The notes below the pieces were generated by a model. The model saw nothing but the letters and a program-made list of their open reading frames with translations. It was not told the DNA's origin and did no database searches. DNA of 64,000 nt from Aeromonas rivipollensis. Lineage in GTDB: Bacteria; Pseudomonadota; Gammaproteobacteria; Enterobacterales; Aeromonadaceae. Below, in pieces: positions 46,281 through 56,376 of the stretch; the stretch's first letter is position 1; each line of letters opens with the position of its first letter. The stretch is from positions 1 through 64,000 of the forward strand of contig NZ_JAAILA010000002.1 of the NCBI RefSeq assembly GCF_010974825.1, read 5' to 3'. The translations under genes were made by a program, and so were the position numbers.

Positions 46281-46295
46281 TGATAATCATTATCA
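46281..46295. promoter_or_regulatory. Fur box upstream of the TonB receptor
   Basis: TGATAATCATTATCA is an exact match to the palindromic 7-1-7 Fur consensus, 72 bases from the receptor ATG. It strongly implies iron-responsive repression of the 44-46 kb operon. Confidence 0.85.
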
Positions 46296-46429
46296 TCTTT
46301 GTTTTATGGTCTTGATCGGACTGAGGTTTTTTGAGAGAAGAGTCAGTAGTTGCAGAGCATACGTTTGCGAATGGCACTGGCCGGTGGAGGGGATAAGGTG
46401 CGTCCCTCCTGGATCTCGAGACAATAAAA

Positions 46430-46450
46430 AGCCCGCCGAGAAGGCGGGCT
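46430..46450 (-). terminator. Terminator of yejML
   Basis: AGCCCGCC pairs with GGCGGGCT around GAGAA; on the minus strand TTTTTATTGT follows. It is 21 bases past the yejM stop codon. Confidence 0.88.
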
Positions 46451-46470
46451 GATTGGATCCATCAGAGCAC

Positions 46471-48318
46471 CTAGGGGGTGCGATAGAAGCGGTTGAGTTC
46501 GTTCATCACCTGGATCATGGCGCCCATGTCCGGGGTGCCGTGCTTGATGGGGCGATAGGTGTTGCGATCCAGCAGTTCGAAGTCACCCTGCTTGTTGAAC
46601 TGGGTGATGGTGTTGTCCTGATAGATGGCAAAGTCATTCTGATCGCCGGCCAGCAGCCAGTTGCGCGGGCTGGTGTCAAACAGGCTGCGCCCCGTGCTGT
46701 AGTCGCGAGGGGGGTTGCGTACCCCCAACATGCCCTTCATCAGGGTCGGCACCAGGTCCAGGTGGCTGCTTGCCTGCTCCTGTGGCTGGCTCTCGACGCC
46801 GGGCCAGGCGAGCACCAAAGGAACCTGCACCTGATAGGGGGAGTAGTTGCTGCCATAGCCCCAGCTGTTGCTCTGGGTTTCGTTGAACTCCTGGCCGTGA
46901 TTGGAGGTGATGACGACTATGGTCTGCTCGCTCAGTCCCTGCAGCTGCAGCTGGGAGAGCATCTGCTCCAGCAATTGATCGGTGTAGAACACCGAGTTCT
47001 TGTAGCGATTCTCCAGCTTTTGCAGGTTCTCGGGTCTATAGGCGGTGGCCGGGTTGAACCGGGTCAGCTCGGGCTGGAAGGGGCCCTTGAGGCTGGCGGG
47101 CACCTGATAATCGCCCGGGCTCGAGAGATAGACCAGAGAGAACCAGGGCCTGTCTGCTGTGCGCGTGCCAAGCCACTGTTGCCAGTCGCCGATGAGGCGA
47201 GTGTCATCACTCTGGCGGGAGACAAACACCTGCTTGCGCAGGCCGGCGAGCAGGCTCTGCTGATATTGCTTGGCGTCTTCCAGGGCACCGAACAGGCCGA
47301 ACTGGTAGTCCTGGCGCAGCATCTCGTCGAACAGCACCGGCGGGCGCTTGTCGGCACGGATGTCGCCATAGTAGTGGCCGGGCAGCCCGTAGAAGAGGCC
47401 GAACATCCCCATGGCGTCATCGTTGCCGCCACTCATGTGGCGTCTGTAGTTGAGGTGCTGATCCGCATAGCGCTGCAGATTGGGCATGTTGATGTTGTTG
47501 AGCATGTCGGCCCGCAGGGAGTCGACCACCACCACCAGCAGGTTCTTGTGCTCGCTCGGCGCGCTCACGCTGAGGGGGCGCAGGGGATAGAGCAGGCGAT
47601 GCTCGGCGCTGCCCTGGTTCTCGGCCTTCTTCTCATACTGCTCGAGATCGAGCCAGCCATGCTTGGCCAGGAAGCTTCGGGCTGTCATGGGATAGGAGAG
47701 CGGGAAGTTGGCGCGCTGCATTGTGATGGGCTGATACAGGGTCGCATCGGCCCAGCTGTTGACCAGGTGAGTCAGCATGAAGCAGACCAGCAGGGCCAGC
47801 CCCACCTGATTGCCGTACTGGCGACGCTTGCGCTTGTTGATCTTGCGCCACACATAGGCCGACAGCAGCAATTGCAGCAGGAAGATGGTGGGCACGGCGA
47901 CGAAGATGATGCTCCAGATAGAGCCCTCTTCGGTCTGGGCCTGATCCAGCAGCAGTTGCCACACCTGACCATTCAAGTGGAACTTGAATAGCTGGAAGAC
48001 CTGGGTATCGATGAGCAGCAGCACCTGCGCCAGGGTGGCGATGATGGCCGAAATGAAGCGCAGGGGCTTCTCCCTGGGCAGCACGAAGCTCAGGGGGAAG
48101 ACGGTCAGCAGATAGGTGACGAAGCTCAGGAACGAGAAATGACCTATCCAGCTGATGATGAGATAGGTGACCCCGAGCGTGGTCGATGGCCAGCTGATGG
48201 AACCCAGATAGCGGGTCGCGATCAGCATGGCCAGGATGATGTTGAAGAAGGAGAACCAATGCCCCCAGGTGATCAGGCGAGAGACGTTATCACGATAGGG
48301 GTTGCCGGTTTCGACCAT
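46471..48318 (-). CDS. yejM: YejM/PbgA/LapC inner-membrane LPS regulator
   Basis: A 615-residue protein. The DUF3413 N-terminus has five membrane helices (VSRLITWGHWFSFFNIILAM opens it), and the C-terminal ~370 residues are a periplasmic sulfatase-like domain (NLLVVVVDSLRADMLNNINM, VVITSNHGQEFNETQSNSWG, YGSNYSPYQVQVPLVLAWPG). The E. coli ortholog senses LPS and restrains FtsH-LapB degradation of LpxC. Catalytic sulfatase residues are incomplete, as in the ortholog. It is the second gene of yejLM; the start at 48318 lies 43 bases past yejL, with a weak purine stretch upstream. Confidence 0.95.
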   Translation of the reverse strand: MVETGNPYRDNVSRLITWGHWFSFFNIILAMLIATRYLGSISWPSTTLGVTYLIISWIGHFSFLSFVTYLLTVFPLSFVLPREKPLRFISAIIATLAQVLLLIDTQVFQLFKFHLNGQVWQLLLDQAQTEEGSIWSIIFVAVPTIFLLQLLLSAYVWRKINKRKRRQYGNQVGLALLVCFMLTHLVNSWADATLYQPITMQRANFPLSYPMTARSFLAKHGWLDLEQYEKKAENQGSAEHRLLYPLRPLSVSAPSEHKNLLVVVVDSLRADMLNNINMPNLQRYADQHLNYRRHMSGGNDDAMGMFGLFYGLPGHYYGDIRADKRPPVLFDEMLRQDYQFGLFGALEDAKQYQQSLLAGLRKQVFVSRQSDDTRLIGDWQQWLGTRTADRPWFSLVYLSSPGDYQVPASLKGPFQPELTRFNPATAYRPENLQKLENRYKNSVFYTDQLLEQMLSQLQLQGLSEQTIVVITSNHGQEFNETQSNSWGYGSNYSPYQVQVPLVLAWPGVESQPQEQASSHLDLVPTLMKGMLGVRNPPRDYSTGRSLFDTSPRNWLLAGDQNDFAIYQDNTITQFNKQGDFELLDRNTYRPIKHGTPDMGAMIQVMNELNRFYRTP

Positions 48319-48361
48319 AATGATCCATCTGCTTGAAAAACATCAAAGAATGCGAAGAAAC

Positions 48362-48589
48362 TCAGTGAGCATCGTGGCGATGATCCACCGAGGCGGTGAG
48401 CGCCTGGATGTACTTCTCGGTGATCGCCTGACGCTGGGCCGGGGCCATACCGTTGATGATGTTGGTGGTCAGGTTGCCAAGCACCATGAGACTGAGATCC
48501 ACCGGCGCCTTGTGTTTCTCCAGGGCGGTGATCAGGTCGTTCATCAGGGCGTCAAACTGCTCGTTATTGTACTTTGATACGATGGGCAT
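48362..48589 (-). CDS. yejL: YejL-like DUF1414 protein
   Basis: A 75-residue cytoplasmic protein like E. coli YejL (DUF1414): [42 protein letters not shown]. Function unknown; a conserved neighbour of yejM and yejK. The ATG at 48589 ([10 protein letters not shown]) aligns with the family start; the ATG at 48613 adds eight unaligned residues. First gene of yejLM, divergent from yejK with 73 bases between. Confidence 0.93.
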
Positions 48590-48662
48590 AATCTTGGGTT
48601 CATCTCGGTTCAAAGCGCCTTATAATACTTCACCCTTTCGGCTAACACTATGGCTTTGTGAC

Positions 48663-49712
48663 ATGAGTCTCGATATCGACAAGATCATTCTTCACTCCCT
48701 GCGCGCCGGCAATGACGGTCAGCCGCACGCCGATACCCGCAGTCAGACTCTGCCTGCCGACGAGGCGGTGCAAGGGCTGATGGCTGAACTGCATCGCATC
48801 TACAACGGCAAGGGTGGCAAGGGCTTCGGTTTCTTTGCCGACCCGGAAGCCGCCGTCGCCGAGCTGGCAGAAGGTGAAGAGGCTCCCAAGCAGCCGTCTC
48901 CGGCCTTTCGCATCGCCCTCGAACAGCTGCTTGGCGAGCAGACCGAATTCGTCCCCTTCTCTATCACCCTGACCCAGATGCTGGTCAAGCAGCTGGTGGA
49001 GCACGCCCTGGACGAGCAGGGCGTGCTGCTGATTGCCAAATACAACTATGTCGGGGTCGATTACCTGATGATTGCCCTGCTGGAGGGCAAGGAGAGCGTC
49101 ACCGTCAGCGAGGCGCTGGACCTGCGTCACATCCATTATCTGGATATCGGCAAACTCAACCTGGTGGCCCGCATCGATCTGACCGAGTGGAAAACCCAGC
49201 CTGATTCTCGCCGTTATATCACCTTCAGCAAGGGGCGGGTTGGCCGCAAGCTGGGGGACTTTTTCATGGACTTGCTGGGTGCCCGCGAGGGCATGGATGC
49301 CAAGGTACAAAATAAAGGCTTGCTGCAGGCGGTGGACGATTACTGCGACAGCCGCCAGCTCGAACCCGCCGAGCGCAATGATTACAAGAAGCAGGTCTTC
49401 AAATATTGCACCGAGCAGGCGAGCGCCGGTGAAGAGATCGAAATCAAGGAGCTCTCGGCGGAATTGCCTGGCGATGGCGATCTCGATTTTTACAGCTTCA
49501 TCGGTCAGGAATACGAGCTGGAAGATCGCTTCCCGGCCGATCGCTCCACCCTGCGCGGCCTGACCAAGTTTGTCGGCTCGGGTGGCGGCCTGACCCTGAG
49601 CTTCGAGCAGAAATTGCTGAACAGCCGGGTCTTCTACGATCCCCAGACCGACACCCTGACCATACGTGGCGTGCCGCCCAACCTCAAGGATCAGCTGCTG
49701 CGTCAGTCATAA
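48663..49712 (+). CDS. yejK: Nucleoid-associated protein NdpA/YejK
   Basis: A 349-residue nucleoid-associated protein like E. coli YejK (NdpA). Matching blocks: YLDIGKLNLVARIDLTEWKT, FSKGRVGRKLGDFFMDLLGA, LLQAVDDYCDSRQLEPAER, FPADRSTLRGLTKFVGSGGG and LTIRGVPPNLKDQLLRQ. In E. coli it binds double-stranded DNA and affects topoisomerase activity. The ATG at 48663 (SLDIDKIILH) aligns with the E. coli start; the longer open frame upstream overlaps yejL and is rejected. Divergent from yejLM, followed by a strong terminator. Confidence 0.95.
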   Translation: MSLDIDKIILHSLRAGNDGQPHADTRSQTLPADEAVQGLMAELHRIYNGKGGKGFGFFADPEAAVAELAEGEEAPKQPSPAFRIALEQLLGEQTEFVPFSITLTQMLVKQLVEHALDEQGVLLIAKYNYVGVDYLMIALLEGKESVTVSEALDLRHIHYLDIGKLNLVARIDLTEWKTQPDSRRYITFSKGRVGRKLGDFFMDLLGAREGMDAKVQNKGLLQAVDDYCDSRQLEPAERNDYKKQVFKYCTEQASAGEEIEIKELSAELPGDGDLDFYSFIGQEYELEDRFPADRSTLRGLTKFVGSGGGLTLSFEQKLLNSRVFYDPQTDTLTIRGVPPNLKDQLLRQS

Positions 49713-49736
49713 TGTGATCCAGTCACCATTTCTGGC

Positions 49737-49770
49737 AAAAAGGCACCGGAGTTCGCTCCGGTGCCTTTTT
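49737..49770 (+). terminator. Terminator of yejK
   Basis: AAAAAGGCACCGGAG pairs with CTCCGGTGCCTTTTT over 15 bp around TTCG, a stable tetraloop, with TA-rich sequence after. It is 24 bases past the yejK stop codon. Confidence 0.92.
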
Positions 49771-49840
49771 ATTTAAGGGGGAGATGAACCTGGAATCCGG
49801 CTTGGTACTTTTGTTAACACATTAAACAAAATAATGGAGT

Positions 49841-49874
49841 TGAAAGGGTTTTCAATGGGGTGAAACCCCTTTCA
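49841..49874. promoter_or_regulatory. Inverted repeat upstream of malE
   Basis: TGAAAGGGTTTTCA and TGAAACCCCTTTCA are inverted copies with one mismatch, separated by ATGGGG; a direct repeat TTTCAATGG overlaps both ends. It lies 235 bases before malE and does not match the E. coli MalT box. Likely an operator or stem-loop. Confidence 0.5.
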
Positions 49875-50108
49875 ATGGTGTAAATTTATTTCTTTTTGGT
49901 AATTAGTTTTCCATGTAAGGCCAAAAATATGGCGATAAATCCCGATAAGTCGCTGAAATAAGAAAATGTTTTCATAACTTTCTGGAAGAAAATACGTAAT
50001 TGCATTTCAAAAATGCGAGGCGTGTCATGTGAGGCGTTGCAGGCTTGGGATAATATTCATCTCGCACACAATGCTCTTACAGCGCGGAACTAATACAAGG
50101 AAAGGCTC

Positions 50109-51290
50109 ATGAAAAAGAAATTGCTGTCATCCCTGATCGGTCTGGCTACCCTGGGTGTGGCTTGCTCAGCCACTGCTGCGATTGACGAAGGTCAGCTGAC
50201 CATCTGGATCAACGGTGACAAGGGCTACAACGGCCTGGCCGAAGTAGGCAAGAAGTTTGAAGCCGAGACCGGCATCAAGGTGACCGTTGCGCACCCGGAC
50301 CAGGTAGAAGTGAAGTTCCAGCAAGCCGCCGCCACCGGCAACGGCCCGGACATCTTCTTCTGGGCTCACGACCGCTATGGTGAGTGGGTCAAGGCCGGTC
50401 TGCTGGTGCCAGTGACGCCGAACGCCGCCACCAAGGCCAAGTTCGAGCAGTTCGCCTGGGATGCCATGGCAGTCGATGGCAAGACCTATGGCTACCCGGT
50501 CGCGGTCGAAGCCGTCAGCCTGATTTACAACAAGGATCTGTTGCCCAACCCGCCCAAGACCTTCGAAGAGATCGCCAAGATCGACGAAGAGCTGAAGAAG
50601 AGTGGCAAGCGCGCCATCATGTGGGCCTATGACACCCCCTACTTCAGCTACCCCCTGGTGGCTGCCAACGGTGGTTATGCCTTCAAGAAGACCGCTACCG
50701 GTTATGACGTGAAAGACACCGGCGTGAACAACGCAGGCGCCAAGGCCGGTGTGGGCTACATCTCCGAGATGATCAAATCCGGTCACCTGGAAAAAGGCAT
50801 CGACTACGGTGTCATGGATGCCAAGTTCAACAAGGGCGAAGTGGCCATGATGATCAACGGTCCCTGGGCCTGGAGCAACCTGGACAAGAGCGGCATCAAG
50901 TACGGCGTAGCGCCGCTGCCGACCCTGAACGGCAAGCCGGCCAAAGCCTTCGTTGGCGTACTGGGTGCCACCATCAACGCCGCCAGCCCGAACAAGGATC
51001 TGGCCATCGAGTTCCTGGAAAACTACCTGCTGACCGACGCCGGTCTGGCACCGGTGAACGCCGACAAGCCGCTGGGCGCCGTGGCACTGAAGTCCTTCCA
51101 GAAGACGCTGGAATCCGATGCCAACATCAAGGCCACCATGCAGAACGCCCAGAATGGCGAGCCGATGCCGTCCGTGCCTGAGATGAGCCGTTTCTGGTCT
51201 TCCTTCGAAACAGCCCTCAAGAACGTCACCTCTGGCCGTCAGAGCGTTGACGAGGCCCTGGATACCGCTGCCAAGCGCATCGTCCAGTAA
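50109..51290 (+). CDS. malE: Maltose/maltodextrin-binding periplasmic protein
   Basis: A 393-residue periplasmic binding protein. Signal peptide about 1-25 ([16 protein letters not shown], then AIDEG). The mature part starts [20 protein letters not shown], very like E. coli MalE, with FKENTG-like [20 protein letters not shown] and [15 protein letters not shown] nearby. It delivers maltose or maltodextrins to MalFG. The ATG at 50109 has ACAAGGAAAGGCTC upstream. First gene of malEFGK; a stem-loop separates it from malF. Confidence 0.97.
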   Translation: MKKKLLSSLIGLATLGVACSATAAIDEGQLTIWINGDKGYNGLAEVGKKFEAETGIKVTVAHPDQVEVKFQQAAATGNGPDIFFWAHDRYGEWVKAGLLVPVTPNAATKAKFEQFAWDAMAVDGKTYGYPVAVEAVSLIYNKDLLPNPPKTFEEIAKIDEELKKSGKRAIMWAYDTPYFSYPLVAANGGYAFKKTATGYDVKDTGVNNAGAKAGVGYISEMIKSGHLEKGIDYGVMDAKFNKGEVAMMINGPWAWSNLDKSGIKYGVAPLPTLNGKPAKAFVGVLGATINAASPNKDLAIEFLENYLLTDAGLAPVNADKPLGAVALKSFQKTLESDANIKATMQNAQNGEPMPSVPEMSRFWSSFETALKNVTSGRQSVDEALDTAAKRIVQ

Positions 51291-51300
51291 GCTAGCACCA

Positions 51301-51320
51301 GGGAGGCCTTCGGGCCTCCC
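51301..51320 (+). other. UUCG stem-loop between malE and malF
   Basis: GGGAGGCC pairs with GGCCTCCC around TTCG with a C-G closing pair, an extra-stable tetraloop, ten bases past malE. There is no T run, so it probably stabilises or processes the malE mRNA rather than terminating it. Confidence 0.75.
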
Positions 51321-51361
51321 ACTCTCTCCAATCTCTCTTGGCGCAATAAAGGTTAATTGGC

Positions 51362-53014
51362 ATGGAAGTTGTACCTTCTATCGAATCCTATGCCGGTCCG
51401 AAGAAAGACAAGTACGTCTGGCTGAAGTGGACCATGGCGGCACTGATTGCAGTGCTTAATGGTTATGCGGCTGTGATGATGTATGCCAGCGGCGAGTGGG
51501 TGTTTGCCCTGCTCGATCTGGTGGTCGTTTCTGTCGGTCTCTATGTCTTCATGAACAAGAAGACCTATGCCCACCGCTATATCTTCCCCGGTGTGGCAGG
51601 CATGGTTGTTTTTATCATCTTCCCTCTTGCCTACACGATCGGCATCGCCTTCACCAACTACTCGGGTGCCAACCTGCTCTCTCTCGAGCAGGCACGGGAT
51701 TTCCATCTGAAAAAAATCTATAAGGTGACTGGCGGTGAATTCGATTTCACCCTCCTGGGTGGTGAGAACAATCAGTTTCAGCTGCTGCTGCAACAGGACG
51801 ACCAATCCTTTATCAGTCAACCCCTTACCCTGCTGAACAACAAGGCGCGTACCCTGGCCGTCCGTGAAGGACGGGTCCGTGACGAGCCACAGGTTGTTCA
51901 GCTGCAACCCCTGAACGGGGAAGCGCTCGACCAGGCGGCACCCATACGTGCCATCGTCGATCACCGCACTCACCTGAGCGCCCTGGATCTGGTGCTGCCG
52001 GATGGCAACATCCACCTGACCCTGAGCAGCCTGCGCAAGTTTGCGGCGCAAAAGCCGCTCTATACCCAGCTGGTTGACGGGGCCGTGCTCAAGTCCGGTG
52101 TCGTTATCAAGGACGGCAACCTGCTGCGGGACAACCAGAACGGCGAGCTGATGCTGCCCAACGGCGATACCGGCTTCTATCAGTACATAGATGCTGACGG
52201 TCACTTCGTCGGCAAGGGCATGGCCCCTGGCTTCGTGGTGAGCGTGGGCTGGAAGAACTTCGTCCGCATCATGACAGACCCGGGTATCCAGGGTCCCTTC
52301 ATGCAGATCTTCGTCTGGACCGTGATCTTCTCCGCCTGCTCAGTGGCCTTCACTCTGGCCATCGGCATGGTGATGGCCTGTCTGGTGCAGTGGGAGCAGC
52401 TCAGGGGGCGCGGTTTCTACCGGGTCATGCTGATCCTGCCCTATGCGATACCGGCGTTCATCTCCATCCTGGTGTTCAAGGGCTTGTTCAACCAGAACTT
52501 CGGCGAGATCAACCTGTTCCTGGAAGCGGCGTTCGGCATCAAGCCGGACTGGTACACCACCCCCTTCCTGGCCAAGGTGATGATCCTCATCGTCAACACC
52601 TGGCTCGGCTACCCCTACATGATGATCCTCTGCATGGGCCTGCTCAAGGCCATCCCGGAAGATCTCTATGAGGCGTCTGCCATGGACGGTGCGGGTCCGG
52701 TACAGAACTTCTTCAAGATCACAGTGCCGCTCCTGATGAAGCCGCTGACTCCGCTGTTGATTGCATCCTTTGCCTTCAACTTCAACAACTTCGTGCTTAT
52801 CCAGTTGTTGACCAACGGGGCGCCGGACATCATAGGGGCCAGTACCCCGGCCGGGACCACGGATCTGCTGGTGAACTACACCTACCGGATCGCGTTCCAG
52901 GGCTCGGGTGGTCAGGACTACGGTCTGGCCAGTGCCATCGCCACCGCCATCTTCCTGATCGTCGGCGCGCTTGCACTGCTCAACCTGAAATTGTCCAAAG
53001 CGGACAAGCTGTAA
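51362..53014 (+). CDS. malF: Maltose ABC transporter permease MalF
   Basis: A 550-residue permease. It has N-terminal helices, a large periplasmic insert between helices 3 and 4 (about residues 110-290; LSLEQARDFHLKKIYKVTGG, LLPNGDTGFYQYIDADGHFV) and the EAA-type loop YEASAMDGAGPVQNFFKITV, PLLMKPLTPLLIASFAFNFN. The big P2 loop is the MalF mark, contacting MalE. Paired with MalG. The ATG at 51362 has AAAGGTTAATTGGC upstream (AAGG). Confidence 0.96.
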   Translation: MEVVPSIESYAGPKKDKYVWLKWTMAALIAVLNGYAAVMMYASGEWVFALLDLVVVSVGLYVFMNKKTYAHRYIFPGVAGMVVFIIFPLAYTIGIAFTNYSGANLLSLEQARDFHLKKIYKVTGGEFDFTLLGGENNQFQLLLQQDDQSFISQPLTLLNNKARTLAVREGRVRDEPQVVQLQPLNGEALDQAAPIRAIVDHRTHLSALDLVLPDGNIHLTLSSLRKFAAQKPLYTQLVDGAVLKSGVVIKDGNLLRDNQNGELMLPNGDTGFYQYIDADGHFVGKGMAPGFVVSVGWKNFVRIMTDPGIQGPFMQIFVWTVIFSACSVAFTLAIGMVMACLVQWEQLRGRGFYRVMLILPYAIPAFISILVFKGLFNQNFGEINLFLEAAFGIKPDWYTTPFLAKVMILIVNTWLGYPYMMILCMGLLKAIPEDLYEASAMDGAGPVQNFFKITVPLLMKPLTPLLIASFAFNFNNFVLIQLLTNGAPDIIGASTPAGTTDLLVNYTYRIAFQGSGGQDYGLASAIATAIFLIVGALALLNLKLSKADKL

Positions 53015-53026
53015 GGAGGCTTCTCA

Positions 53027-53917
53027 ATGGCTATCGTACAACCCAAATCAGTGAAATACCGGGTGTGGGCAACCCACCTGGTCATGTGGGGCTTCCTGGC
53101 GCTGATCATCTTCCCGGTGATCATGGTTATCGCCATCTCGTTCCGTAACGGCAACTTCTCGGTGGGGGAGATAATCCCCTCCAACCCGACCCTGGATCAC
53201 TGGAAGCTGGCGCTTGGCATGTCCATCACCAACGCCGATGGCAGCATAACGCCACCGCCGTTCCCTGTGCTGACCTGGCTGTGGAACTCCATCAAGATCG
53301 CGGGCATCACGGCCCTGATGATAGTGGTGCTCTCCACCACCTGTGCCTATGCGTTTGCCCGCCTGCGGTTCCGTGGCAAGCAGACCATATTGCAGGGGAT
53401 GCTGATCTTCCAGATGTTCCCGGCGGTGCTGGCGCTGGTGGCCATCTATGCGTTGTTCAACAAGATTGGCGACTACATCCCCTGGCTGGGTCTGAACACC
53501 CACGGCGGTCTGATCCTGGCCTACATGGGCGGCATAGCGCTGCATGTCTGGACCATCAAGGGCTACTTCGAGACCATAGACTCTTCCCTGGAAGAGGCGG
53601 CGGCCATCGATGGTGCGACCCCCTGGCAGGCATTCAGGTTGATCCTGCTGCCCCTGTCGGTGCCCATACTGGCGGTGGTCTTCATTCTGGCCTTTATCGG
53701 CTCCATCACCGAGGTGCCCGTGGCCTCCATCCTGCTGCAGGATGTGAACAACCTGACCCTGGCGGTCGGTGCCCAGCAATACCTCTATCCGCAGAACTAT
53801 CTGTGGGGTGACTTTGCCGCTGCCGCCGTGCTGTCCGGTCTGCCCATCACTGTCGTCTTCCTCATGGCGCAGCGCTGGCTGGTGGGTGGCCTCACTGCGG
53901 GCGGTGTGAAAGGTTAA
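53027..53917 (+). CDS. malG: Maltose ABC transporter permease MalG
   Basis: A 296-residue permease with six helices and the EAA loop ([38 protein letters not shown]). The opening [20 protein letters not shown] and the C-terminal [12 protein letters not shown] are typical of MalG, whose C-terminal tail reaches the MalE/substrate path. It forms the channel with MalF. AAGGAGGCTTCTC precedes the ATG. Follows malF by 12 bases. Confidence 0.97.
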   Translation: MAIVQPKSVKYRVWATHLVMWGFLALIIFPVIMVIAISFRNGNFSVGEIIPSNPTLDHWKLALGMSITNADGSITPPPFPVLTWLWNSIKIAGITALMIVVLSTTCAYAFARLRFRGKQTILQGMLIFQMFPAVLALVAIYALFNKIGDYIPWLGLNTHGGLILAYMGGIALHVWTIKGYFETIDSSLEEAAAIDGATPWQAFRLILLPLSVPILAVVFILAFIGSITEVPVASILLQDVNNLTLAVGAQQYLYPQNYLWGDFAAAAVLSGLPITVVFLMAQRWLVGGLTAGGVKG

Positions 53918-53986
53918 GGTTTTAATGGCCGGGGGAGTGCTCCCCCGACTATCACGATTTGCACAGATTTCAGAGCGGAGCTCGTC

Positions 53987-55123
<1,137 letters not shown>

Positions 55124-55165
55124 TGGTGTTGCAGTGCAGGTTTCCATAGTATTCAATGCCTTTTT

Positions 55166-55192
55166 GCCGGTCGAATGACCGGCTTTTTATTG
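55166..55192 (+). terminator. Terminator of malEFGK
   Basis: GCCGGTC pairs with GACCGGC around GAAT, followed by TTTTTATTG. It lies 42 bases past malK. Confidence 0.85.
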
Positions 55193-55237
55193 CCTGCCGT
55201 GTGGGAAACCGGGCGGGCGGGGTGACGGGGTGAAGGC

Positions 55238-56047
55238 TTAGAGCTCTGCGGTGATGTCGGGTACGAAGGTCTGGCTGGCCAGGGGCGGGCGCTCATAGCC
55301 CTCGGTCTTGATGGGGGGCAGCTTGATGGGCTCGTAGTGGATAGCCTCGTAGGGCACCTTGCCGAGCAGGTGGGCGATGCAGTTGAGGCGGGCACGGCGC
55401 TTGTCGTCGGCATCGACCACGAACCAGGGGCTGTCCTCGGTATCCGTGTAGGTGAACATGTCATCCTTGGCGCGGGAGTACTCCACCCAGCGGGAACGGG
55501 ACTGCAAGTCCATGGGGCTGAATTTCCAGCGCTTGATGGGGGTGTTGATGCGCTCCTTGAAGCGCTTCTCCTGCTCTTCGTCACTGACCGAGAACCAGTA
55601 CTTGATGAGGGTGATGCCCGAGCGGGTCAGCATCCGCTCGAACTCGGGGCAGGCACGCAGAAACTCGCGGTATTCGGCGTCGGTGCAAAAGCCCATCACC
55701 CGCTCCACCCCGGCCCTGTTGTACCAGGAGCGATCGAACAGCACCATCTCCCCCGCCGAGGGCAGGTGGGCGGCATAGCGCTGGAAGTACCACTGGGTGC
55801 GCTCCCTGTCCGAGGGGGCGGGCAGGGCGGTGACCCGGCAGACCCGGGGGTTGAGGGGCTCGGTGATCGCCTTGATGACGCCCCCCTTGCCGGCGGCATC
55901 GCGCCCCTCGAACAGCACCACCACCTTTAGCCCCTCCTGCTTGACCCACTCCTGCAGCTTGACCAGCTCCTCCTGCAGGTGGGTGAGATGGTGTTCATAG
56001 GTCTTCTTGTCCAGGCGCGGGCGTTTCTTGCTCTTTTCCTTCGGCAT
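55238..56047 (-). CDS. ppk2: Polyphosphate kinase 2
   Basis: A 269-residue single-domain PPK2 that transfers phosphate between polyphosphate and nucleotides. Walker A is LFEGRDAAGKGGVIKAIT at about residues 45-62; Walker B/lid region is EMVLFDRSWYNRAGVERVMG; the LKYWFSVSDEEQEKRFKERI block and DPLKRWKFSPMDLQSRSRWV-like sequence (here TPIKRWKFSPMDLQSRSRWV) follow. By length it is a class I-type PPK2, which may prefer ADP or GDP, but the class cannot be decided safely. The ATG at 56047 has AGGAGAAGATC upstream. Monocistronic. Confidence 0.93.
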   Translation of the reverse strand: MPKEKSKKRPRLDKKTYEHHLTHLQEELVKLQEWVKQEGLKVVVLFEGRDAAGKGGVIKAITEPLNPRVCRVTALPAPSDRERTQWYFQRYAAHLPSAGEMVLFDRSWYNRAGVERVMGFCTDAEYREFLRACPEFERMLTRSGITLIKYWFSVSDEEQEKRFKERINTPIKRWKFSPMDLQSRSRWVEYSRAKDDMFTYTDTEDSPWFVVDADDKRRARLNCIAHLLGKVPYEAIHYEPIKLPPIKTEGYERPPLASQTFVPDITAEL

Positions 56048-56353
56048 GATCTTCTCCTGTTTGAGTCCTTTCTGTGCGTCACCCCAGCTTGCACCAGGGA
56101 GGCGCCACTGCCAAGGTCGGCGTGTTACACTGCCGCCCCATCGCTGCCAGCAACACAGAAGAAAACATGAGGTAATTTATGGCGATTGATACTGCCGTCT
56201 CATCATCAGCAGCTGGCAACAGAAAAAACATGAAGCCATGTATGGCGATTTATACTGCCGCCTTATCAGCCGCTGGCAATAGCAAAAACATCAAGCCCTT
56301 TATGGCGATTTGCACTGCCGTCTCATCATCGGCAGCTGGCAACAGGAGATAAC
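56048..56353. other. Region between ppk2 and the alpha/beta hydrolase
   Basis: About 306 bases. The right 230 bases are an imperfect tandem array of 60-64 bp units (see the repeat at 56127-56376). The left part is the ppk2 promoter region. No gene is supported, though small ATG frames occur in the repeat units. Confidence 0.7.
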
Positions 56354-56376
56354 ATGAAGCATTTTATGGAGATAGC
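56127..56376 (+). repeat. Tandem array of 60-64 bp units containing a translation-start sequence
   Basis: Imperfect units contain ACTGCCG, a CATC-type stretch, CAGCTGGCAACAG, an A-rich run, then AACATGAAG and TTTATGGCGATT. Anchor ATG/ATC positions are 56167, 56230, 56290 and 56354, spaced 63, 60 and 64 bp, with a partial copy before (56127-56163). The last copy is the start of the hydrolase gene itself, with its ATG and codons 1-8. Only that copy has the AGGAG ribosome site. Confidence 0.8.

Larger units (their letters stand above)
49713..50108. other. yejK-malE intergenic region
   Basis: About 395 bases. It starts with the yejK terminator, then becomes AT-rich, with the inverted repeat at 49841-49874 and a TAATAT -10-like sequence at 50051-50056 for malE. 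No gene is supported. Confidence 0.6.

Noticed and set aside
56127-56376. CRISPR-like array
   Set aside because: Units are 60-64 bp and contiguous with no unique spacers; it is a tandem duplication.
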